A DNA stretch of 64,000 nucleotides from contig JAIVEN010000037.1 in assembly GCA_026686845.1 (NCBI GenBank), positions 1,798,001 to 1,862,000 of the forward strand. Reading direction: 5' to 3'. Below the pieces are notes generated by a model. It did not search any database. It was given only the letters and a program-made list of their open reading frames with translations, and had not been told where the DNA came from. This stretch comes from Adenanthera pavonina (Eukaryota; Streptophyta; Magnoliopsida; Fabales; Fabaceae). Shown here in pieces: positions 58,609-64,000 of the stretch (its first letter is position 1; each line of letters opens with the position of its first letter). Both the position numbers and the translations under genes were made by a program.

Positions 58609-59355
58609 ATGGGTTCAACAAATGGGAAAGCTGCGGATCAGAAGCCCTTCAGGATCTTCGTGGGTTATGATCCTCGCGAAGAAGACGCCTACCAGGTCTG
58701 TCGCCACTCAATCCTCAAGAGGTCCTCCATTCCTGTCGAGATCGTACCCATCAAGCAATCCGATCTGAGGAACAAGGGCTTGTATTGGCGCGAAAGAGGG
58801 GAATTAGAGAGCACCGAGTTCTCCTTTTCCAGATTCTTGACCCCGTGCTTGGCCGGTTATGGGGGCTGGGCAATGTTTGTGGACTGCGATTTTCTGTACT
58901 TGGCAGATATTAAGGAACTGAGGGACTTGATCGATGATAAGTATGCTGTGATGTGTGTTCAACATGACTATGCTCCAAAGGAGACCACAAAAATGGATGG
59001 GGCAATGCAGACTGTGTATCCCAGGAAGAATTGGTCTTCCATGGTCCTGTACAATTGTGGGCATCCCAAGAACCGTGTCATTACTCCTGACGCTGTGAAT
59101 ACACAGACTGGTGCTTTCCTTCACAGGTTTCAATGGCTTGAAGATGCTGAAATTGGGTCCATCCCGCTCGTGTGGAATTTCCTCGAGGGTCATAATAAGG
59201 TTGTGGAGAAAGATCCAGCTACATTCCCTAGGGCCATCCATTATACTCGCGGAGGGCCATGGTTTGAAGCTTGGAAGAATTGTGAATTTGCTGATCTCTG
59301 GCTCAAAGAAAAGGACGATTACCTGATGCAAGCAAAGAAAGCGATTTCAAATTAG
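58609..59355 (+). CDS. CDI: CDI-like nucleotide-diphospho-sugar transferase
   Basis: A single-exon gene of 248 aa starting at the first ATG (58609) and ending at TAG (59353-59355). It belongs to the nucleotide-diphospho-sugar transferase superfamily and resembles Arabidopsis CDI, a cytosolic protein needed for pollen germination and tube growth; the substrate of the family member is not established. Visible features: IFVGYDPREEDAYQVC near the start, FSFSRFLTPCLAGYGGWAMF, the metal-binding DXD-type triplet in FVDCDFLYL (residues 92-94), VMCVQHDYAPK, and a C-terminal HYTRGGPWFEAWKN. No signal peptide or membrane segment is seen. Codon use is more GC-rich than the surroundings, as expected of an expressed gene. 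The orthology call is from memory. Confidence 0.9.
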   Translation: MGSTNGKAADQKPFRIFVGYDPREEDAYQVCRHSILKRSSIPVEIVPIKQSDLRNKGLYWRERGELESTEFSFSRFLTPCLAGYGGWAMFVDCDFLYLADIKELRDLIDDKYAVMCVQHDYAPKETTKMDGAMQTVYPRKNWSSMVLYNCGHPKNRVITPDAVNTQTGAFLHRFQWLEDAEIGSIPLVWNFLEGHNKVVEKDPATFPRAIHYTRGGPWFEAWKNCEFADLWLKEKDDYLMQAKKAISN

Positions 59356-59918
59356 ATTGACTTGTTGGTACGTTTTTATGTTATTACGAGACAATTAAGT
59401 CGCATGAAATATTCTTAATTAGAAAGTTCTGAAACAGTTGGTCCCAATTATTTTTTTTTGGCACGAGTTAGTCCCAATTTTATTTGCAGCATCAGACATT
59501 GAGAGTCAGCTGATGGTTTGAGCTGTATTCACTTATAACTGATATTGTCGTCCCAATTAAGGCGTTTATTTCTGTTTTGTTACATCTATTCTTCTTCCAT
59601 TCATCACTGCCACTTTTGCTATTGTCGTCCGTTCAATATTTTGGCGCTTTGGATTTTATCTCTTTCCTATGGATTCCAGGGACGGATACAAGATTTGCAG
59701 TATGTGTGGGCGTGTGTGTGTGTATATATATATAGGCTAAAAAATTGCATGTAGCATATTTTTTTTTATAATTTATTGAAGTTAAACATAATATATTTCA
59801 TGTCAAAAAATTTATCAGTAATAATTAAGTGGAAAATTAATCAATTAGTTATGTATACACTCATTTTGAAGGAAGTTCCTATATTTTAAAAATTTGTAAA
59901 CAAGAAGAAGAAGAAGAA
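59356..59918. other. CDI-like 3' UTR and intergenic
   Basis: No gene. A (GT)n/(TA)n compound microsatellite is at about 59710-59733 and an (AAG)n run at about 59902-59920, directly at the LINE insertion site. Confidence 0.45.
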
Positions 59919-61837
59919 GAAACTCCCTAGAATTCTAAAACTCGGGTGATTAATAGATGTCTTCTTGCGTTTTGTGAAAGTTCTAGATTACTTGTGAACT
60001 CTTCTAAAACTCGGGTGTTCTTTTCACGTAATGTTAATCACAACGGAGCTCGAGAAATTAGTGATTCTCTTAACTTTCAATCTACCTGTGATCTTGGAAA
60101 GTATTTAGCTGTACCACTCCATCACAAAAGAGTTTCTAAGGAACTTTTCAGGGAACGATGGACAAGGTCAAATCACGACTAGCCAATTGGAAGGCTAATA
60201 ACTTGAGTTTGGTTGGTCAACTACTTTGGTATCCTCTGTTACGTCAACAATCCCTTACTATACTATACAGACGAATCTAGTGCAGGTGAGTGTTTGCAAT
60301 GATCTTGAAAAAAGTAATAGAGGTTTTCGTTGGGGAAGCTCGCCTGAGAAGAGGAAGATTCACTTGGTAGCATGGGATAAAGTTTGTACCCCAAAGAAAC
60401 AAGGTGGGTTGGGGTTAAGGCATGTAAGACAACAAAACTTTGCCTTTCTCATGAAGCTTGGATGGGGACTGATTAAAAAACGTGATTCTTTGTGGGTCAA
60501 GATTCTGCGTAATAGGTATAGATGTGGTGCAGACATTATTCCGGTTATAGATAAGAAAAGGCAAGGCTTGGGCAATTGGTCTGGAATTAAGGCTACTTGG
60601 GATTTTGTGTTGAAGGGATGGAGGGAGAGTAATTGAAGTGAGGCGTCTAATAGAGTGATTGGAGCAATGCATGAAGACATTTAATGGAAGTTTCGCAGAA
60701 ATGGTCAGTTCTCTGTGTCTTCAGCCTGTGCCTCTTTATCCACGGGTGAAGTTCATTCTGAAGATGTTTGGCGAGAATTTGGAAATTGCTTGTGCCTCAA
60801 CGTTGTAAATCCTTCCTATGGCTAGCTACTCTTGAGAAGTTGCTAACTAATGAATCATAGAGGAAGCGTGGTTTACATGCAGATGATGGGTGTCCTTGGT
60901 GCAATGCTACAACTGAGAACGTCATCCATGTGCTTAGAGATTGTAAGGATACAAAAGCCTCGTGGAAAAGGATATTGCCAACCTCAGCAAGAAGGAAGTT
61001 TTTTAGCTTGAGTATCAAATAGTGGGTCGGATGGAATCTTCGAGGTCCGATTGCACTTGAGGAACTGGATTGGGGACCGAAGTTTGCTGTTCTTTCATGG
61101 TTAATCTGGAGGAGAAGGAATGAGAAAATATTCGAAGGGAAAGATACCACTAATGACTGCATGCTTATGCGGATGAATGCCATTCTACGTTGCATGCATG
61201 AGCCTGGCAAGAAGCTAGATGGGTTGAAGCTTGGTGACAGTCAGATTTGAAGCTCCATTTGGGATCCTCCAGAACTTGGGTGGGTTAAAATTAATGGTGA
61301 TGGAGCGTTCTCAAGAGATTCTGATAGAACAGGATGTGCGGGTGTGCTTAGAGCTAGTCATGACAATTCCTCCAAGGGTTCGTTCATAGAATGCACGATG
61401 GTGATCACTTGAAAGCGAAGCTTTGGGCATGTTTGTTGGGTCTTAAGATTGCTTGGGACTGTGGGGCGAGAGAGGTGGTTCTTGAATCTGATTCTTTGGA
61501 GGTTGTAAGCTTGCTGAGTAGGGGTGATATATCTGTTCACCTGGATCGTTTAGTGATAGAAGAAGCCCAAAGCATCATTTGTAGAGATTGGACGATCTCC
61601 ACTCATTATATACATTGGAATGCAAATCGTGCTGCTGACTGGCTTGCTCGGAGCTCCCTTGCTATGGTTCCAGGACTGGTTACCATGTTAGACCCTCCTC
61701 CTGGGTTGGTTTCCATTATTGATATGGATAGGTATCTGGATATGAGCGTCCATTCTGGTCTTCACAGTAGTTAGTTCCTTTCTGTTTCCTCCGTGTATTA
61801 AAAAAAAAAAAAAAAGAAACTCGATCCATAGAATTCT
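59919..61837 (+). mobile_element. 5'-truncated L1-type LINE with RNase H domain
   Basis: It encodes only the C-terminal part of plant L1 ORF2, in several frames. The end of reverse transcriptase comes first (NSSKTRVFFSRNV, LGKYLAVPLHHKRVSKELFRE; about 59970-60160), then the post-RT region (KRKIHLVAWDKVCTPKKQGG; about 60350). The zinc-binding domain (CPWCNATTENVIHVLRDC; about 60893-60946) and an RNase H domain (INGDGAFSR, VVLESDSLEVV, HWNANRAADWLAR; about 61280-61660) follow. It ends in a poly-A run (61800-61815). Flanking GAAACTCCCTAGAATTCTA (from 59919) and GAAACTCGATCCATAGAATTCTA-like (to 61837) look like a target duplication with a small insertion. Stops and shifts make it inactive. Confidence 0.88.
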
Positions 61838-63178
61838 ATCGGTTGGCAAAGTTAATCTCTAAAGTTCATTTAAAAAATTATCCCTACAACGCACATGTGG
61901 CATTAGTGGTGCCAAGTTAGTGAATAGTGATGATGTGGCAAAAAATTGATATATGGCCAACGGCGTGGCAATAAGAAAATAAACTATCTATCTCTCAAGT
62001 TTTTCAATGCAATTGTATATTTACATTTCAACCACCATATCTGCCAAATTCATGGCTGACAAATGGTGGTTGTTTGAGGATCATCGCATCAGTGTGGTCT
62101 TCGTCTTGGTTGTAAAGTTCTACCCACAAGTAAACTAGGCAGTAACCAGGATCATTTCATTTTTAGGGGATAAGCCAAGGCCCATGAATAATTCACTGAT
62201 GCTTTGATCGTTATCGGAAAACCTCCACAACCTCTTACTACCTGTTGCTAAATCCATAATTGATAACCTTAACAAATTTACGAACAAAAGTAATAAACTA
62301 CCGATTATTATCCGTTTTATATCTTTTAAAGCAGAGAGAGAGAGATTGATCCTCTCACTAAAATTTAGACCTTTTGAGCCACACTTAACATCATCTAGCA
62401 CCATCAACTCTTGACATGATTGATGGTCCCTACTCCCTTTTAAGCTGGATCCGGAGTTTCTACTTTCTACTGTTAATCACTGCTTTCATATATTGAATTC
62501 CAACATGCTTTGTTAGTGATGATGAGTATGCATGTCCTGGGTTCACATCCATTGACACAGGTAACATCTTTACTCTATTTTGGAGTTTAAAGAAGCCAGT
62601 GGCCAGAAACCAATTGATTTTTCAATTATGTACTTATGAGGTTATTAAGCTCATTGTGTTTTTTTCCCCCCGCATTAACACTTAAAATTTTGGACCTGCT
62701 CAATTTAATTGCATAATTTATTAAAATTCAAACTAATTCGAATTAAACTGTGCATGACCACAAAAGACAATAAGCACCCCCATCAAATACTTGGTGGTTT
62801 AATCTTATTAATGAGGTTTATTGACAATAAAGATGCCAATCTAAGAGGTGTGGAGGATATAGCGTATTGTGGAAGCTTATCAGGAGGTTATCATGCTCTC
62901 ACCATGTGCGTGTCTTTGTTTGGCTTGTTGCACACTAGAGGGTTATGACCAATGCTTACTAAATGAATTATCGTTTTGCAGATTTTGACGCTCGTCCGGG
63001 ATGTAGTAGGAGTTCTGAATCTGTTTTGTATATGTTAAGGGACCGTACTTTCAATACTAGCTTTTTTTTTTTTTTTGTTAGACTTCAACGGTAGGTTTTG
63101 GCATGCTTGTTTATATTCTTGCCGATGGGGTGATTTTTTCATGATGATTTGGAAGGATGGCTCAAGTTGAACCTTAAC
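61838..63178. other. Intergenic
   Basis: No confident gene. On the minus strand 62407-62135 an open frame (MMVLDDVKCGSKGLNFSERI...) and on the plus strand one at 62709-62948 are not recognised and show no supporting features. A T-run lies at 63063-63077. Confidence 0.4.
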
Positions 63179-64000
63179 GGACTGGTTGGTTTAAGAGATG
63201 GGAGAAATGGAATTTTAATGTTCCATTGCTTGGTTTTGTTGTAGGAGAATAATTTTGATATTACCTTATTTGATTTATAAAGGAGAGGAGGGAAAATAGT
63301 AATATATGTAAAATTATACCATTAGCCATTTCAAGTTTTTTTTTGGTCTTTTTTTAATTATAATTCATCTTTATTTTATTTTAAAAAATAAACGTTTTTC
63401 ATTTTACTTAACAAAGAAATCTCATATATATTAGGGAGAATTGGGAAAAAGGATGAAAAAATTAACATATTTGAAAAATGAAACCAAAATTTATCTTGTT
63501 TGTAAGTTAGAATATAATTTTTTCACGTAAGAATAGAAAATTTCAAAGTCAGAATAAATTTTTTTAATACTAAGTGAGAATAGAAAAATTTTCTATTATG
63601 ACTTATAAATTTTCCATTCTCACTTAGAAAAATTCTATTTTGACTTGGAAATAAGATGAATTTTGATCTCATTTTCCAAATATTTTGATTTTTTGGTATC
63701 AAAACCCAAATCTTCCTATATATTATTTATGTGCTTAAAAATCATTTATTATTTATTATAAATTTAGTTAAGGATAATTTTGGAATAATAGAAAAAAATG
63801 AGGCTAATTTTGTTATTATAATTTTTAGTTACCCACTCTTCCTCCAAATCTCCCCACTTTTGGAGGAGAGGTATATTCTTCAATTCTTCTCCTACCTATT
63901 GAGCCAAATAAGAAAAAATTGAAATTTTCTCTCCCCTCTCTCCAAGCTTATTGAATCAAATAAATGAAATTTTAATTCTCTTTTCTTTCCCTTTCAAATC
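63179..64000. mobile_element. Part of a hAT-like non-autonomous element, cut by the window end
   Basis: From CGGACTGGTTGGTTTAAGAG onward the sequence has the look of a hAT-type MITE (GAGATGGGAGAAATGGAA... and, near the window end, TTGAGCCAAATAAG and CAAGCTTATTGAATCAAATA). The right end lies outside the window, so this is tentative. A MULE MITE is inserted in it. Confidence 0.35.
63425..63725. mobile_element. Small MULE-type MITE with perfect 9-bp target duplication
   Basis: The 283-bp element (63434-63716) lies between identical TATATATTA copies (63425-63433, 63717-63725). Its inverted repeats are about 65 bp (GGGAGAATTGGG...AAATGAAACCAAAATTTATCTT against the reverse complement of AAGATGAATTTTGATCTCAT...CCCAAATCTTCC). 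The core is AT-rich inverted words; no coding capacity. Confidence 0.85.

Noticed and set aside
58804..59331. 175-codon minus-strand frame opposite the CDI-like gene
   Set aside because: Antisense shadow of a conserved coding exon.
59480..59487. GGCACGAG, identical to a cDNA cloning adapter
   Set aside because: Too short; chance within a genomic repeat-like stretch.

Overview
The window is nuclear DNA of a flowering plant, most likely a eudicot. It is strongly AT-rich, its genes have GT..AG introns, and between them lie Ty3/gypsy, Ty1/copia, RTE and L1 retroelements, MULE, hAT and Stowaway-like MITEs and many microsatellites. All products and families named here are recognised by reading; no database search was run.

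Four protein-coding genes look intact. (1) Minus strand 10904-15496: a growth-regulating factor (GRF) transcription factor, 3 coding exons, 327 aa, with QLQ and WRC domains and a miR396 target site. (2) Minus strand 28301-32433: plastid ferredoxin-dependent sulfite reductase (SiR), 8 coding exons, 688 aa, all four iron-sulfur/siroheme cysteines present. (3) Plus strand 43481-56211: a plastid-type pentatricopeptide (PPR) protein resembling Arabidopsis EMB2279/SOT5, 9 coding exons, 931 aa, with one 6.6-kb intron packed with transposons. (4) Plus strand 58609-59355: a single-exon CDI-like nucleotide-diphospho-sugar transferase, 248 aa. A frameshifted relic of the nuclear photosystem II 5-kDa (PsbTn) gene lies at 26423-26709. 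The genes are independent single-copy units, and nothing suggests they work as a cluster.

Layout: 1-1.36 kb intergenic; 1.36-8.26 kb a decayed Ty3/gypsy element with both LTRs; 8.3-10.9 kb intergenic with a hAT-like MITE; 10.9-15.8 kb GRF; 15.8-28.3 kb a repeat graveyard (a long non-autonomous retroelement fragment, inverted MITE copies, two long-TIR MULE elements with 9-bp target duplications, the PsbTn relic); 28.3-32.5 kb SiR; 33.2-38.0 kb a Stowaway-like MITE and a hAT-like MITE split by a probable 3.9-kb Tat/Ogre-type solo LTR; 38-43.4 kb degraded repeats, including pieces of a segment duplicated from 16.9-22.6 kb; 43.5-56.2 kb PPR gene; 58.6-59.4 kb CDI-like gene; 59.9-61.8 kb a 5'-truncated L1; 61.8-64 kb intergenic with another MULE MITE.

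I found no convincing new biological system. The more unusual points are the nested and perfectly delimited transposons, the colinear duplicated segment, the transposon-bloated but apparently functional PPR intron, a perfect 77-bp tandem duplication in SiR intron 1, and the PsbTn pseudogene.
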